The notes under the pieces are model-generated. The model made no database searches and was not told where the DNA came from. It worked only from the letters and a program-made list of their open reading frames with translations. A stretch of DNA of 42,866 nucleotides from Ferrovum myxofaciens (lineage in GTDB: Bacteria > Pseudomonadota > Gammaproteobacteria > Burkholderiales > Ferrovaceae). The translations under genes were made by a program, and so were the position numbers. This document shows positions 26,450 to 39,344 of this stretch, one piece after another (within the stretch, counting starts at the first letter, position 1; every line of letters begins with the position of its first letter). The stretch lies in assembly GCF_000735045.1 (NCBI RefSeq), contig NZ_JPOQ01000028.1:1-42866 (forward strand), read 5' to 3'.

Positions 26450-28513
26450 ATGAAAAACAATGGCCCCGTGACGCAACGGGAGATTGATTACCCCGCTTCT
26501 TATGTGTTTATCACCCGCACGGATCTCAAAGGGATCGTCACTGAGGTCAATGATACCTTTGTTGAGATATCCGGTTTTACCCGAGCCGAACTGGTGGGCA
26601 TCAGTCATAATTCGGTGCGTCATCCGGATATGCCGTGTTGGGCTTTCGAGGACTTGTGGAAGACCATCAAGGCCGGTTATCCATGGCGGGGCATCGTCAA
26701 GAACCGGGCCAAAAGTGGTGACCACTATTGGGTACGGGCCACTGTGTCCCCGATTTTTCGTCAAGGGCAAGTGGTGGGTTACCTGTCCCTGCGGCGTAAG
26801 CCTTCCCGTGAAGAAGTGAGTGCAGCCGAGGCGCTCTATCGTCAGTACCCCGAGCATCCTCCGGCCCAGAGATTTTCATTGCGGCGCTGGTTTGCCCGGC
26901 TCCCCATCCGGATCAAGATGCAAGTGGCCGTTCAGCCGGTTCTCCTTGTCTTGCTGACGACGGCCACCGTGGTGGCCTATCAGCAACTGCGTAAAGCCAT
27001 CATCGACGATGCGGCAGGAAAGGGACACGGAGTGGCGATGCAGGTCATCGACAGTGCCAATATGTTGATGGTCACGGGGGCCATTACCGATCCCCATAAC
27101 CGCCAGTTGATGATCAAAAAGATCATCGAGGGGCAGCAACTCACGGCCCTGAGACTGGTGCGTACGCCCCAGGTGGTGAACCAGTTTGGCCCTGGATTGC
27201 CGGAAGAGCATCTGGATGACCCTTTGATCAAACAGACCATCGAAAATTCCGTCAAGGCGGGCAAGTCGTTGCCCTATGCGGCCATTCGTTGGGTAGATGG
27301 GCATCCTCTGATGCGCGTCATTACCCCTTACATCGAAAGCCATAATTTTCATGAAACGGATTGTCTGAATTGTCATGTGGTGGAAGTCGGGTCGTCCAAT
27401 GGAGCTTCTGATCTGACCATCGACTTGTCAGAAAACTTTCATCGGCTGTATTTGATCACCTTCCTGATGGTGACGACCCAAGTGGTGTTGCAAATCTTGC
27501 TCTTCTTCATTTTTGGTTGGGTCGCCCGGCGCTTTGTGTCGGCTCCCCTGAATGAGGTTTCCACCCATCTGGAAGAAATCGTGGATGGCGATTTCAGTCG
27601 CATGGTGGATATTTCAGGGCGGGACGAGACCGGTCGATTGCTTTGCGAAATTCAATCCACCAAAGTATTGATGGGGGCGGTGATCGATCAAATCAGCGCC
27701 ACGGCGCGCAACATCAGCGGAAGTACGCGCCAGATGAATCAGGCTGTCCAGGTGGCCTCGGAGGTATCTACCCGGCAGTCGGAGGCGGCACAGGCGGCGG
27801 CAGCCAGCGTAGAAGAAATGTCCACCAGTATCGATGCCACGGCGGACAATGCGCGCATGGTGGAGAAACTTTCAGCGGGGTCCCTGTCCGGGGCCAAGGA
27901 CATCGTGGAGCAAGTGGTGGACAATATGGGGTCCATCAGCCATGAGGTGTTACAGGCTTCCGAATCGGTGCGTCAGTTGGGTGAGCGCGCGGGACAGATT
28001 ACCGAGTTGGTGAACGCCATCAAGGAGATTGCGGACCAGACCAATCTGTTGGCGCTCAATGCAGCCATCGAGGCGGCTCGGGCGGGCGAACAAGGCAGGG
28101 GGTTTGCCGTGGTGGCGGATGAGGTCCGCAAGTTAGCGGGGCAGAGCGCCCAGAGTGGGGCTTTGATCGGCAAGGTTTCCAAGGATATTGGCGAAGGAAC
28201 CAAGGAAGCCATCGCGCGCATCCAGTTGGCGGTGGACAAGGTGCGGTTCGGTGAAAAAATGGCAGAAAAAGCGGGCAGCACCATTGATGATATTGCCCAA
28301 AGTTCGGAAAAGATCATGGCCGGGGTCGGGGATATCGTCGCCGCTGTCCAGTCCCAAAGCACAGAGGGGCGGGAAGTGGCGAATCGCATCGAACAGATTG
28401 CCCAGGGGGCCGAGCGAAATGCCGTGGTGGTCCAGACCATCGAAGAAGCCGAACGGGTATTGTCCGCATTGGTTCGGGAAATGGATCTGCAAACCCGTAC
28501 CTTCAAGACTTAA
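26450..28513 (+). CDS. Chemoreceptor with Aer-type PAS and periplasmic c-haem domain
   Basis: Methyl-accepting chemotaxis protein of 687 residues with two apparent redox inputs. Residues ~15-130 form an Aer-like PAS domain with the flavin-site wording [28 protein letters not shown]1 is about 158-180. The periplasmic domain (~181-332) resembles haem-binding DUF3365/Tll0287-type sensors and contains CLNCH (Cys305, Cys308, His309) near its end. TM2 is 333-358, then HAMP, then a signalling hairpin with the conserved tip [35 protein letters not shown]. There is no CheR-docking pentapeptide at the C-terminus. It probably senses redox state or O2 for energy taxis. Confidence 0.88.
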   Translation: MKNNGPVTQREIDYPASYVFITRTDLKGIVTEVNDTFVEISGFTRAELVGISHNSVRHPDMPCWAFEDLWKTIKAGYPWRGIVKNRAKSGDHYWVRATVSPIFRQGQVVGYLSLRRKPSREEVSAAEALYRQYPEHPPAQRFSLRRWFARLPIRIKMQVAVQPVLLVLLTTATVVAYQQLRKAIIDDAAGKGHGVAMQVIDSANMLMVTGAITDPHNRQLMIKKIIEGQQLTALRLVRTPQVVNQFGPGLPEEHLDDPLIKQTIENSVKAGKSLPYAAIRWVDGHPLMRVITPYIESHNFHETDCLNCHVVEVGSSNGASDLTIDLSENFHRLYLITFLMVTTQVVLQILLFFIFGWVARRFVSAPLNEVSTHLEEIVDGDFSRMVDISGRDETGRLLCEIQSTKVLMGAVIDQISATARNISGSTRQMNQAVQVASEVSTRQSEAAQAAAASVEEMSTSIDATADNARMVEKLSAGSLSGAKDIVEQVVDNMGSISHEVLQASESVRQLGERAGQITELVNAIKEIADQTNLLALNAAIEAARAGEQGRGFAVVADEVRKLAGQSAQSGALIGKVSKDIGEGTKEAIARIQLAVDKVRFGEKMAEKAGSTIDDIAQSSEKIMAGVGDIVAAVQSQSTEGREVANRIEQIAQGAERNAVVVQTIEEAERVLSALVREMDLQTRTFKT

Positions 28514-28578
28514 CGAGAAAAGGCCAATCGAATCCCTGTCTGAGTCCCATGAAAAAAATGCGAAGTGGAAGCTTGTGA

Positions 28579-28636
28579 TCAATAGTGCATGGGTATTTGA
28601 TTGGGCGTCCTATGTCCGTTGAAGCCTTGGAGGAAT

Positions 28637-28650
<14 letters not shown>
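28579..28650 (+). pseudogene. Fossil C-terminus of an EAL-domain protein
   Basis: A frame ending TGA 28648-28650 reads VHGYLIGRPMSVEALEEFLKK, the typical end of c-di-GMP phosphodiesterase EAL domains (GYLIGRPM, then an acidic helix). Just upstream in another frame is EACDQ, resembling the GCDxxQGYL run-in, so a frameshift separates the two. No EAL domain body remains. Confidence 0.6.
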
Positions 28651-31177
<2,527 letters not shown>

Positions 31178-31200
31178 AAGGGGTTGGGGCTACCGATTAA

Positions 31201-32514
<1,314 letters not shown>

Positions 32515-32529
32515 CCACGGAGTTGAGCC

Positions 32530-32844
32530 ATGTCACCGACCACAATTCGCCTGATACGCTGGTTGATGGTTGGTCTGATTCTTTCCCTGGGTTATGGATT
32601 AGTGCTAGGGAAAGGGGGCTGGATTCGGCGTCAGGATCTGAAGCACCAACTTCAGGGGCAACGCGCCCTGAACCAATCGCTGGAAAAGCGGAATCAAACC
32701 TTGCGTGCCGAGGTGGCGGATCTCAAGTCGGGTTCTGACGCCATTGAAGAACGGGCGCGTCACGAACTAGGGATGGTGCGCCCGGATGAGGTGTTTTACC
32801 AGTACCGGACGGTTACGTCACCGCCGCCGGTGGTGGCTCACTGA
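32530..32844 (+). CDS. ftsB: Cell-division protein FtsB
   Basis: Bitopic divisome protein of 104 residues working with FtsL and FtsQ. Short cytoplasmic N-terminus, a membrane span at about 10-26, a leucine-zipper coiled coil (QGQRALNQSLEKRNQTLRAE) and the conserved tail EERARHELGMVRPDEVFY. Position after eno is the classical location. Its stop overlaps the end of bamD on the other strand by seven bases. Confidence 0.93.
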   Translation: MSPTTIRLIRWLMVGLILSLGYGLVLGKGGWIRRQDLKHQLQGQRALNQSLEKRNQTLRAEVADLKSGSDAIEERARHELGMVRPDEVFYQYRTVTSPPPVVAH

Positions 32845-33662
32845 TTGGCGCTGGTCTGCCAAAAGCGCCACCATTCGATCTTTTTGGTCAGATCGCCTTG
32901 GGTAGTGAGGTAATGGCTGTTCGGGAAGTCCAGTTTGAGGACGCGCACCGTGTCTTGACTCAAATCCTTGAGTCCCATGGCATCGTAACTGCGTGCCATG
33001 ATGTCGAGCGCATCTTCCTGGGCTGCGGTATGAGGATAGTTCCTCAGAATATTCAGAGCCCGATCCGTCGCGGCCAGGTAGGCTTGGCGCCGATAATAAT
33101 AGCGTGCCACGGCCACATCGTTGCGCGCCAGGGAGTTGACCAGGTATTTCATGCGAATGATGGCGTCGGGGGCGTAACGGCTGTTGGGGAAGCGGGTGAT
33201 TAAGTCACGGAAGGCATCGAAGGCATCCTTGGTGGGTTTTGTATCCCGTTGTACCAGATCGCTGTCGGTGTAAATGCCAAAAATCCCCAGATCGTCGCTA
33301 AAGTTGGCTAGCCCCTTCATGTAATAGGCATAATCCACGGCCGGGTGATTGGGGTGCGCTTTGATGAACCGGTCTGCTTCGCTGACCGCCGAGGCAGATT
33401 CATGTTGTTTGTAGTAGACGTAAATTTGCTCCAGTTCGGCCTGAGTGGAATAGGTGCCGTAGGGGTAGCGGGACTGCAAGGATTCGTAGAGTTTGGCGGC
33501 CTGCTCATAGTTACCTTCCTGCAGATCTTTTTTAGCCTCGCTGTGGAGTTTGGATGCCGACCAGTTTTTGGTGGGGTCATCGCTTTTTTCCAGTTCGCTA
33601 CAGCCCACCAGGGCCACGACGAGAGTCAGGGCAACGTTTCGGAGTACACTGGAGTGTTTCAT
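32838..33662 (-). CDS. bamD: Outer-membrane assembly lipoprotein BamD
   Basis: Essential lipoprotein of the BAM complex, 274 residues. Lipobox LVGC with Cys21, then five tetratricopeptide-like repeats (YEQAAKLYESLQSRYPYGTYSTQAE is the first), ending IEWWRFWQ. The ATG 33662-33660 shares the palindrome CATG with the divergent rluD start. GGTGAG lies seven bases before it. The promoter must lie within the rluD coding region. Confidence 0.95.
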   Translation of the reverse strand: MKHSSVLRNVALTLVVALVGCSELEKSDDPTKNWSASKLHSEAKKDLQEGNYEQAAKLYESLQSRYPYGTYSTQAELEQIYVYYKQHESASAVSEADRFIKAHPNHPAVDYAYYMKGLANFSDDLGIFGIYTDSDLVQRDTKPTKDAFDAFRDLITRFPNSRYAPDAIIRMKYLVNSLARNDVAVARYYYRRQAYLAATDRALNILRNYPHTAAQEDALDIMARSYDAMGLKDLSQDTVRVLKLDFPNSHYLTTQGDLTKKIEWWRFWQTSANQ

Positions 33663-34647
33663 GAAAATTCTCACCATGCAATCTTTCCATTATAACAGTC
33701 CTGAAGAGAATGAACCGCTGGAATTGAAGGTTCCCGTGGAATACGGGGGGTTGCGTCTCGATCAGGCACTGGCCCGTCTTTTTCCTGATTGGTCACGGTC
33801 CCGCTGGCAGGCTCAGATCGAAGCGGGACGGGTTCGGTTGAACCAGGCTTTGGCGCAGCAGAAGACGCGCGTCTGGGGAGGGGAAAGCCTGTGGCTGGAG
33901 ACCGAACCTGAAGTCTTTTCGGAAGAAGTCGTTCCGGAGGATATCCCTGTGGAAACCGTGGCGCTGGAGGAAGCCTTCAGAGTCATCCATAAACCCGCAG
34001 GTTTGGTGGTGCATCCGGGGCATGGCAACTGGCGCGGAACCCTGCAGAATGCCCTGTTGTTTCATGATCCGGCGGTAGCGCAGGTGCCCCGCAGCGGCAT
34101 CGTCCATCGGCTCGACAAGGACACCAGTGGATTGATGGTGGTGGCACGGACGCTGGCGGCCCATGGAGAGTTGGTGCGTCAGTTGCAGGCACGCACCGTG
34201 CATCGACATTATTGGGCGCTGGTTCAGGGACAGGTGCGGGAGGGAGGAAGGGTAGAGGCGCCCGTCGGCCGTCATGCCACGCAGCGTACCCGCATGGCCA
34301 TTACGGCGGCGGGGCGTCCCGCCGTCACGCACTACGAGGTGGTGCGGCGTTTGCCCTGTCATACCTTGTTGGAATGTCGCCTGGAAACCGGCCGTACCCA
34401 TCAGATCCGGGTGCATATGGAGCATTTGGGGTTTCCTCTCGCGGGGGATCCTGTCTACAAGGGAAAAAGCATTGCACTTGATGGGCGCAGCAGCGCTGCA
34501 TTGCGGGATTTTGGACGACAGGCCCTGCACGCGTTTCATCTGGGATTCCTGCATCCTGATACCCGGCAGCCCTGTGCCTGGGATATTCCCCTGGCCGCAG
34601 ACATGGCCCGTTTGGTCGAGGTGCTGGAAGAGGCTGTTTATGTGTGA
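33661..34647 (+). CDS. rluD: 23S rRNA pseudouridine synthase RluD
   Basis: RNA-modifying enzyme of about 328 residues, making pseudouridines in helix 69 of 23S rRNA. An S4 domain (GLRLDQALARLFPDWSRSRWQ) is followed by the catalytic domain with HRLDKDTSGLMVVA (catalytic Asp), ECRLETGRTHQIRVHM and DPVYKG. The ATG at 33661 is preferred, because GGAG lies six bases upstream; an ATG at 33676 is an alternative. Divergent from bamD, as in many Proteobacteria, and coupled by an eight-base overlap to pgeF. Confidence 0.94.
   Translation: MKILTMQSFHYNSPEENEPLELKVPVEYGGLRLDQALARLFPDWSRSRWQAQIEAGRVRLNQALAQQKTRVWGGESLWLETEPEVFSEEVVPEDIPVETVALEEAFRVIHKPAGLVVHPGHGNWRGTLQNALLFHDPAVAQVPRSGIVHRLDKDTSGLMVVARTLAAHGELVRQLQARTVHRHYWALVQGQVREGGRVEAPVGRHATQRTRMAITAAGRPAVTHYEVVRRLPCHTLLECRLETGRTHQIRVHMEHLGFPLAGDPVYKGKSIALDGRSSAALRDFGRQALHAFHLGFLHPDTRQPCAWDIPLAADMARLVEVLEEAVYV
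33689..33694 (-). promoter_or_regulatory. -10 box for bamD inside rluD
   Basis: A perfect TATAAT on the minus strand (plus ATTATA), 27 bases before the bamD ATG and within the first codons of rluD. No convincing -35. Confidence 0.5.
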
Positions 34648-35362
34648 AGGATCCAAGGCGCTCTTGCCGGGGGGGCCGGTTGACTGGCCCGCCCCCTCCT
34701 GGGTGCGTACCTGGAGTACCCGGCGCGGTCTGGATTTGGGTTTGCAGGGGGCAACGGCCCCTGAGCAGGTGAACCAACACCGACAAACATTGGCCCGGAC
34801 CTTGCAGATACAACCGTGGTGGTTGACCCAGGTGCATGGGGTGGGAGTTAAAACGGATCAGAAAGAAATGGAGGAGGGGGCAGATGCCTCCGTGACCCGG
34901 CGGACGGGTGTCGGATGTATCGTGTTGACGGCAGATTGTTTGCCTGTGCTCTTTTGTCATGAACGGGAGCCTGTGGTGGGCGCAGCACATGCAGGATGGC
35001 GGGGGCTGGCTGCCGGTGTACTGGAAAATGCCTTGCAAGCCATGGCGGTAAATCCCGAGGGCATTCTGGTCTGGTTGGGGCCGGCTATTGGGCCCCAAGC
35101 CTTCGAGGTGGGCTCAGAGGTGCGGGCGCACTTCCTTGACGCTCAGCCTGAATCCGGGGAGGCATTCCGTTCCGGTCAGGGAGGGCGATGGTGGGCAGAT
35201 CTCCATGCATTGGCGCGCTTGCGCCTGGCTCGGCTGGGAGTCACCCGGATTTATGGCGGGGGGCATTGCACCGTCCGGGAAAATGAAGCGTTCTACTCCT
35301 ATCGGAGGGAGGGCTTGAGGGCGGGGCGCATGGGACACGTCATCTGGATGGCAGAACCATGA
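34640..35362 (+). CDS. pgeF: Multicopper-type laccase-domain protein YfiH/PgeF
   Basis: Protein of 240 residues of the YfiH family, which has purine-nucleoside phosphorylase activity and edits peptidoglycan precursors. Zinc-site residues are visible in the QVHG, TADCLPVLF and AAHAGWRG motifs, and the C-terminal ENEAFYSYRREG is typical. ATG 34640 lies inside the end of rluD (overlap of eight bases), the usual rluD-pgeF coupling. Confidence 0.93.
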   Translation: MCEGSKALLPGGPVDWPAPSWVRTWSTRRGLDLGLQGATAPEQVNQHRQTLARTLQIQPWWLTQVHGVGVKTDQKEMEEGADASVTRRTGVGCIVLTADCLPVLFCHEREPVVGAAHAGWRGLAAGVLENALQAMAVNPEGILVWLGPAIGPQAFEVGSEVRAHFLDAQPESGEAFRSGQGGRWWADLHALARLRLARLGVTRIYGGGHCTVRENEAFYSYRREGLRAGRMGHVIWMAEP

Positions 35363-35379
35363 GACGAGAGAGGGAAGCG

Positions 35380-35385
35380 TATAAT
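35380..35385 (+). promoter_or_regulatory. -10 box for the ZIP transporter gene
   Basis: TATAAT 29 bases before the ATG at 35415. No clear -35 partner was found. Confidence 0.4.
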
Positions 35386-35414
35386 GGAAAGGTTATCTTC
35401 CCGATGTTCTTTCC

Positions 35415-36194
35415 ATGACACCCTTGATGAATTCCATGTTGGCGGGGGTAGTGGCCGGCGTATTATCAATGCTCTGCGCGGCATTGGTCATTTATACTGC
35501 CCGTCCTGCCTGGGTTCCCCTGTTGGTGAGTTACGCCATTGGGGCCCTGCTGGGAGCGGTTTTTCTGGAAATCCTGCCCCATGCTTTTCACCATGAGGCC
35601 AGCCCGGAAGCGGTTTCAGCCACGGTATTGGTGGGAATCCTGATTTTTTTTCTGCTGGAAAAACTGGTGCTCTGGCGGCACGTTCATGTCCATGATGTGG
35701 CCGGACTGGAAGCCCACGCCCATGCCCACGCCCATGAGCCTCAGGGGCGGACGGGGGCCATGGTGGTGGTGGGGGATTCGGTTCACAATTTCGTGGATGG
35801 CATCATCATTGCCGCAGCCTTTGTCAGCGATACTCGTTTGGGGATGGTGACGGCGCTGGCCATCATTGCCCATGAGTTGCCTCAGGAAGCGGGGGATGCC
35901 CTGGTTTTGCTGCATTCCGGAATGTCCCGTCCGCGCGCCCTGGCCTTCAACCTGTTTTCAAGCATGGCCACTTTGGTGGGAGCGGTCATCGCCTGTCTGG
36001 CCTTGCAGTCCTTGCAAAAATGGGTTCCTTACCTGTTGGCTTTGGCTTCAGCCAGTATGATCTATGTGGCGGTGGCTGACCTGATTCCTGGGCTACATCG
36101 CCGGGTGGATCTGCGTACCTCCGCCCTGCAGATGGGATTGATCGTGCTCGGTGTGGCTTCCATTCATTGGGCTCATGTGTTGATCCTGGAGTGA
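35415..36194 (+). CDS. ZIP-family metal transporter
   Basis: Inner-membrane divalent-metal transporter of 259 residues with about eight spans. The metal-site helices are present: HNFVDGIIIAAAF (TM4) and HELPQEAGDALVLL (TM5). Between TM3 and TM4 lies a His-rich loop (HVHVHDVAG, then AHAHAHAHE), which probably binds metal before transport. Substrate is likely Zn or Fe, not resolvable here. The last 102 bases overlap phaR on the opposite strand. An ATG at 35430 is an alternative start. Confidence 0.9.
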   Translation: MTPLMNSMLAGVVAGVLSMLCAALVIYTARPAWVPLLVSYAIGALLGAVFLEILPHAFHHEASPEAVSATVLVGILIFFLLEKLVLWRHVHVHDVAGLEAHAHAHAHEPQGRTGAMVVVGDSVHNFVDGIIIAAAFVSDTRLGMVTALAIIAHELPQEAGDALVLLHSGMSRPRALAFNLFSSMATLVGAVIACLALQSLQKWVPYLLALASASMIYVAVADLIPGLHRRVDLRTSALQMGLIVLGVASIHWAHVLILE

Positions 36195-36659
36195 GGTCGC
36201 AACGGGAGCGTTGTTGACTTGCTGCTGCAATGTGTGGAACAACTGGGTAATCTGATCCAGGTGGTGCCCCATCAAATTCTGCAGGGAAAGGCCATCGCTG
36301 GCGGGGTGCGGGTCCGGAAGGTCGGTGCCGGTGTTGTCCTGCGAAGATCGTTCGAGCGCATAACGCAATCCCTGTTCCAGATAATGACCGAGAAAGCGTT
36401 GCATGCCGTTGCCATAGGAGCGAATCATCCGGGATAGCATCTCGCAACTGAAGAGGGGGGACTTGCCCAATTCCTCTTCCAGGATGATTTGCATCAGGAT
36501 GCAGCGGGTCAGGTCTTGTTGGGTTCTGGCGTCGATGATCTGGAAGGGAGTCTGTTCGAGAACCAATGTTTTGACTTCGCAAAGCGTGATGTACCGCTTG
36601 GAGCGCATATCGTATAAGCGCCGATTGGGGTATTTCTTGATCACTCGTGGAGCTTCCAT
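36093..36659 (-). CDS. phaR: Polyhydroxyalkanoate synthesis repressor PhaR
   Basis: DNA-binding regulator of 188 residues that senses PHA granules and controls phasin genes. The N-terminal domain begins VIKKYPNRRLYDMRSKRYITL, highly characteristic, followed by FQIIDARTQQDLTRCILMQII. A Gln/His-rich C-terminal tail follows. The start ATG 36659 has AGGA seven bases upstream; an in-frame extension of 13 codons is rejected. Its 3' end runs 102 bases into the ZIP gene. TGC/GCA palindromes at 36678-36686 and 36788-36859 are candidate operators. Confidence 0.93.
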   Translation of the reverse strand: MEAPRVIKKYPNRRLYDMRSKRYITLCEVKTLVLEQTPFQIIDARTQQDLTRCILMQIILEEELGKSPLFSCEMLSRMIRSYGNGMQRFLGHYLEQGLRYALERSSQDNTGTDLPDPHPASDGLSLQNLMGHHLDQITQLFHTLQQQVNNAPVATSLQDQHMSPMNGSHTEHDQSHLQGGGTQIHPAM

Positions 36660-36787
36660 GGCTTTGTCCTGTGTATGGTGCAGCACAATAGGGGGCATTA
36701 TTCCATGAATCAGGGATTAGAGTGGGATATTTAATAAAATATTAATAAAACAATGAGATGATCCAAAGGTTTTAAACAGGCCGGTGA

Positions 36788-36859
36788 TGTTGCGATGCAA
36801 CAAAAAAGTATTGACAAGAAACTTTTGCTCCGGTAACCTTGCAATTGTGCGCTGCAACA
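36788..36859 (+). promoter_or_regulatory. Promoter flanked by two PhaR-like operators
   Basis: TGTTGC-GAT-GCAACA (36788-36802) is a perfect palindrome. TTGTGC-GCT-GCAACA (36845-36859) is a near copy. Both contain TGC-N3-GCA, like reported PhaR sites. Between them are TTGACA (36811-36816), 17 bases, and a weak -10 TAACCT (36834-36839), placing the start near 36846, at the second operator. Also present at 36731-36750 is a direct repeat TTAATAAAA with 11-base period. Confidence 0.5.
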
Positions 36860-36984
36860 TAGACGCAGCGGGGTGTCAGATCCCCTTGATTTCTGGCCAG
36901 AATTTTGTCTCCTCCTCCTTTATTGCAAAGGTTTCCTTTCGATAGAGGCTTCAACCCGCAGAACAGACTCTGCGGGTTTTTTTT
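36846..36984 (+). ncRNA. Putative small RNA with an anti-Shine-Dalgarno tract
   Basis: About 139 bases between the promoter above and a strong terminator, with no convincing reading frame. It contains a GGGG/CCCC hairpin (36870-36885), the palindrome TTCTGGCCAGAA (36891-36902), an apparently unpaired TCTCCTCCTCCTT (36908-36920), a small AAAGG/CCTTT hairpin (36927-36939) and the terminator stem. The CCTCCTCC tract is complementary to GGAGGAGG ribosome sites, as in several known regulatory RNAs. It could instead be the leader of rimO with early termination, or what is left of a lost phasin transcript. Confidence 0.45.
36953..36984 (+). terminator. Terminator of the putative small RNA
   Basis: AACCCGCAGA / TCTGCGGGTT, a 10-pair perfect stem with an ACAGAC loop, followed by a run of eight T. 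It is 70 bases before rimO, so rimO needs its own promoter or read-through. Confidence 0.92.
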
Positions 36985-37054
36985 GTCCTCTGCTACCATA
37001 GAGGACAAGGGTTCTGCATCTCTGTGGGATCCATTGACTGTCAAGGAGTTTATT

Positions 37055-38407
37055 GTGGTGAACCGTCAACCTTCCGCTTCTTCCGTACCACGCGTCGGTT
37101 TTGTCTCCCTGGGATGTCCCAAGGCATTGGTGGATGCCGAACGCATTCTGACTCAGGTCAGGGCTGAGGGGTATGAGGTGGTGGGGGACTATGAGGGAGC
37201 GGATGTGGTGGTGGTGAACACCTGTGGCTTCATCGAATCCGCCATTGAGGAGTCTCTGGACGCCATCGGAGAAGCGCTGGCGGAAAATGGGCGAGTCATC
37301 GTTACCGGTTGTCTGGGGGCTCAGGCAGGCAAGATTCTTTCGACCTACCCTCAGGTATTGGCAATTACGGGACCTCATGACCAGGCGGGGGTGATGCAGG
37401 CGCTACACGAACATCTCCCGCAGCGCCATGATCCCTTTACCAGTCTGGTTCCCCCCCAAGGGATCAAATTGACTCCGGCTCATTATGCCTACCTCAAGAT
37501 TTCTGAAGGGTGCAATCATCGCTGTACCTTCTGTATCATCCCTTCCCTGCGCGGTGATCTGGTTAGTCGTCCGCTCGGGGAAGTGCTGCAGGAGGCTGAA
37601 CATCTGGTTCAGGCCGGGGTTCGGGAGTTATTGGTGATTTCTCAGGATACCAGCGCCTATGGGGTGGATGTGCGGTATCGTACAGGCTTCTGGCAGGGTC
37701 GTCCCCTGCGCACCCGTATGACGGAACTGGCCCGTGCCCTGGGTCAGATGGGGGTCTGGGTGCGCCTGCATTATGTTTATCCGTACCCCCATGTGGACGA
37801 ACTGATTCCGCTCATGGCCGAAGGGCTGGTTTTGCCCTATCTCGACGTCCCTTTGCAGCATGCCAGTCCGCGCATCCTGCGCGCCATGAAACGACCGGGA
37901 GATGTGGAACGGACCCTGGAGCGCATTCAGTCCTGGCGTCGCGACTGTCCCGATCTGACCTTGCGCAGTACCTTCATTGCGGGGTTTCCAGGAGAAACGG
38001 AAGAGGACTTCCAGCAGTTACTGGACTTTCTGGAGGAAGCCCAACTGGATCGGGTGGGCTGTTTTGCTTACTCTCCGGTGGAAGGGGCTACGGCCAATGC
38101 TTTGCCGGATCCCGTACCTGTGGCTGTGCGTGAGGAGCGCCAGGCACGGTTCATGGAACGCCAGGAGAAGATCAGCGCGCAACGCTTGCAACGTTTTGTG
38201 GGGCGCGATTGTCAGGTGTTGGTGGATGAATTGACGCCCGAGGGGGGGGCCGTGGGGCGCAGTGCGGCCGATGCGCCAGAAATTGATGGCATCGTGGCCA
38301 TTGCCCCTGCTGCGGGATTCAAGGTTGGCGAGTTTGTAACCGTTCGTATCGAAGAAGCTATGGCCCATGATTTGAGTGGTTTCAGGGTGGATCATGTCGG
38401 TTCATAA
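37055..38407 (+). CDS. rimO: Ribosomal protein S12 methylthiotransferase RimO
   Basis: Radical-SAM enzyme of about 450 residues that methylthiolates an Asp of ribosomal protein S12. UPF0004 domain with three cluster cysteines ([23 protein letters not shown]), radical-SAM CNHRCTFC with GDLVSRP following (RimO rather than MiaB wording), and a C-terminal TRAM domain. Start: the GTG at 37055 is six bases after AAGGAG; GTG 37058 is also possible. The long upstream extension of the frame crosses the terminator and is rejected. Confidence 0.95.
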   Translation: MVNRQPSASSVPRVGFVSLGCPKALVDAERILTQVRAEGYEVVGDYEGADVVVVNTCGFIESAIEESLDAIGEALAENGRVIVTGCLGAQAGKILSTYPQVLAITGPHDQAGVMQALHEHLPQRHDPFTSLVPPQGIKLTPAHYAYLKISEGCNHRCTFCIIPSLRGDLVSRPLGEVLQEAEHLVQAGVRELLVISQDTSAYGVDVRYRTGFWQGRPLRTRMTELARALGQMGVWVRLHYVYPYPHVDELIPLMAEGLVLPYLDVPLQHASPRILRAMKRPGDVERTLERIQSWRRDCPDLTLRSTFIAGFPGETEEDFQQLLDFLEEAQLDRVGCFAYSPVEGATANALPDPVPVAVREERQARFMERQEKISAQRLQRFVGRDCQVLVDELTPEGGAVGRSAADAPEIDGIVAIAPAAGFKVGEFVTVRIEEAMAHDLSGFRVDHVGS

Positions 38408-39284
38408 GACGTTGGTGGTGCCGGGCCTGTTTCCGGCTTTGCCCGATTCGGCGGTGCCTGCTGTTCCGGCGTTGGAAAAGGCCTGGAGCCAGGGGGACCG
38501 AGAAGTCTTTGAGCGGCCCCTGACTTTGGCCCAGTGGCCTCCCAATCAGGAAACCACTTGGGAGAGTGCGCGCCGCGCCCAGGCAGCGGGAATTTTCCAC
38601 GCGGCACCCCATTGGTTATGTGCGGATCCCGTTCACTTGCATGTGGAAGGGGACGGGTTGATTTTGCTCGATGATTATACATTTGAACTGAGCGCAGAGG
38701 AAAGTCGCGGGTTACGGGAAGATCTCAATGCCTATTTTGCAATGGATGGCCTGTATTTTCATGAGGTTACGCCGACCCGTTGGCTGTTGGGTCTCCCCTC
38801 CCTCCCGGAGATCGAGACGACGCCCCCCCGGCAGCGGGTTGGACGCAATATCGATGGTCACTTGCCGCGCGGGCCCCAGCGTGGTCTGTGGCAAGCCCGC
38901 TTCAACGAGATCCAGATGGTCCTGCATGACCATCCCCACAACCAGGCTCGCCAGGCGCAGGGGCGGCGGGTGATCAGCGGAGTCTGGTTATGGGATGAGG
39001 CCTGTACCCAGTCGGCGCAGGAAGTGGTGGAGACCTTGCGTGCCCCCTCGGACTATGGCGATGCGGAGGGATGGATGGCCGCCCTCGAGGAATTTCTGGA
39101 GACGCACTGGCAGTACTGGCAGGATCAGTTGCGCCAGGGAACCCTCGAAACCCTGACTTTGGTAGCGCTGGAAGGACGCTTCAGCGGACAGGTAGTTCTG
39201 CGCCATTCCCAGCGCTGGCGGTTCTGGCGTAAAGTTTTGCCCTTGATGGGGATGCCGGGGGTGCGTCCCCTGCGCGAATCCTGA
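38394..39284 (+). CDS. RpfE-type conserved hypothetical protein
   Basis: Soluble protein of 296 residues overlapping the rimO stop by 14 bases. It begins with [15 protein letters not shown] and has a conserved-looking middle ([36 protein letters not shown]) and [10 protein letters not shown] recognise it as the family labelled RpfE-like, or a phosphoglycerate-mutase-related regulator, in Beta- and Gammaproteobacteria. No biochemical role is known to me. No signal peptide or membrane span is seen. Confidence 0.65.
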   Translation: MSVHKTLVVPGLFPALPDSAVPAVPALEKAWSQGDREVFERPLTLAQWPPNQETTWESARRAQAAGIFHAAPHWLCADPVHLHVEGDGLILLDDYTFELSAEESRGLREDLNAYFAMDGLYFHEVTPTRWLLGLPSLPEIETTPPRQRVGRNIDGHLPRGPQRGLWQARFNEIQMVLHDHPHNQARQAQGRRVISGVWLWDEACTQSAQEVVETLRAPSDYGDAEGWMAALEEFLETHWQYWQDQLRQGTLETLTLVALEGRFSGQVVLRHSQRWRFWRKVLPLMGMPGVRPLRES

Positions 39285-39314
39285 TGGTCAGGGACTGGCT
39301 TACCGAGGTATAAT
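39285..39314 (+). promoter_or_regulatory. prfB promoter
   Basis: TGGTCA (39285-39290), 18 bases, TATAAT (39309-39314), 30 bases before the prfB ATG. Confidence 0.6.
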
Positions 39315-39344
39315 CCAAGGCTTTATTGGCGAGAATTTTATTCC

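Noticed and set aside
35701-35740. Tandem short repeat GCCCACGCCCAT
   Set aside because: It encodes the His-rich loop of the ZIP transporter and needs no other explanation.
36905-37054. N-terminal extension of RimO
   Set aside because: It would run through the perfect terminator at 36953-36984, and the AAGGAG site points to GTG 37055.
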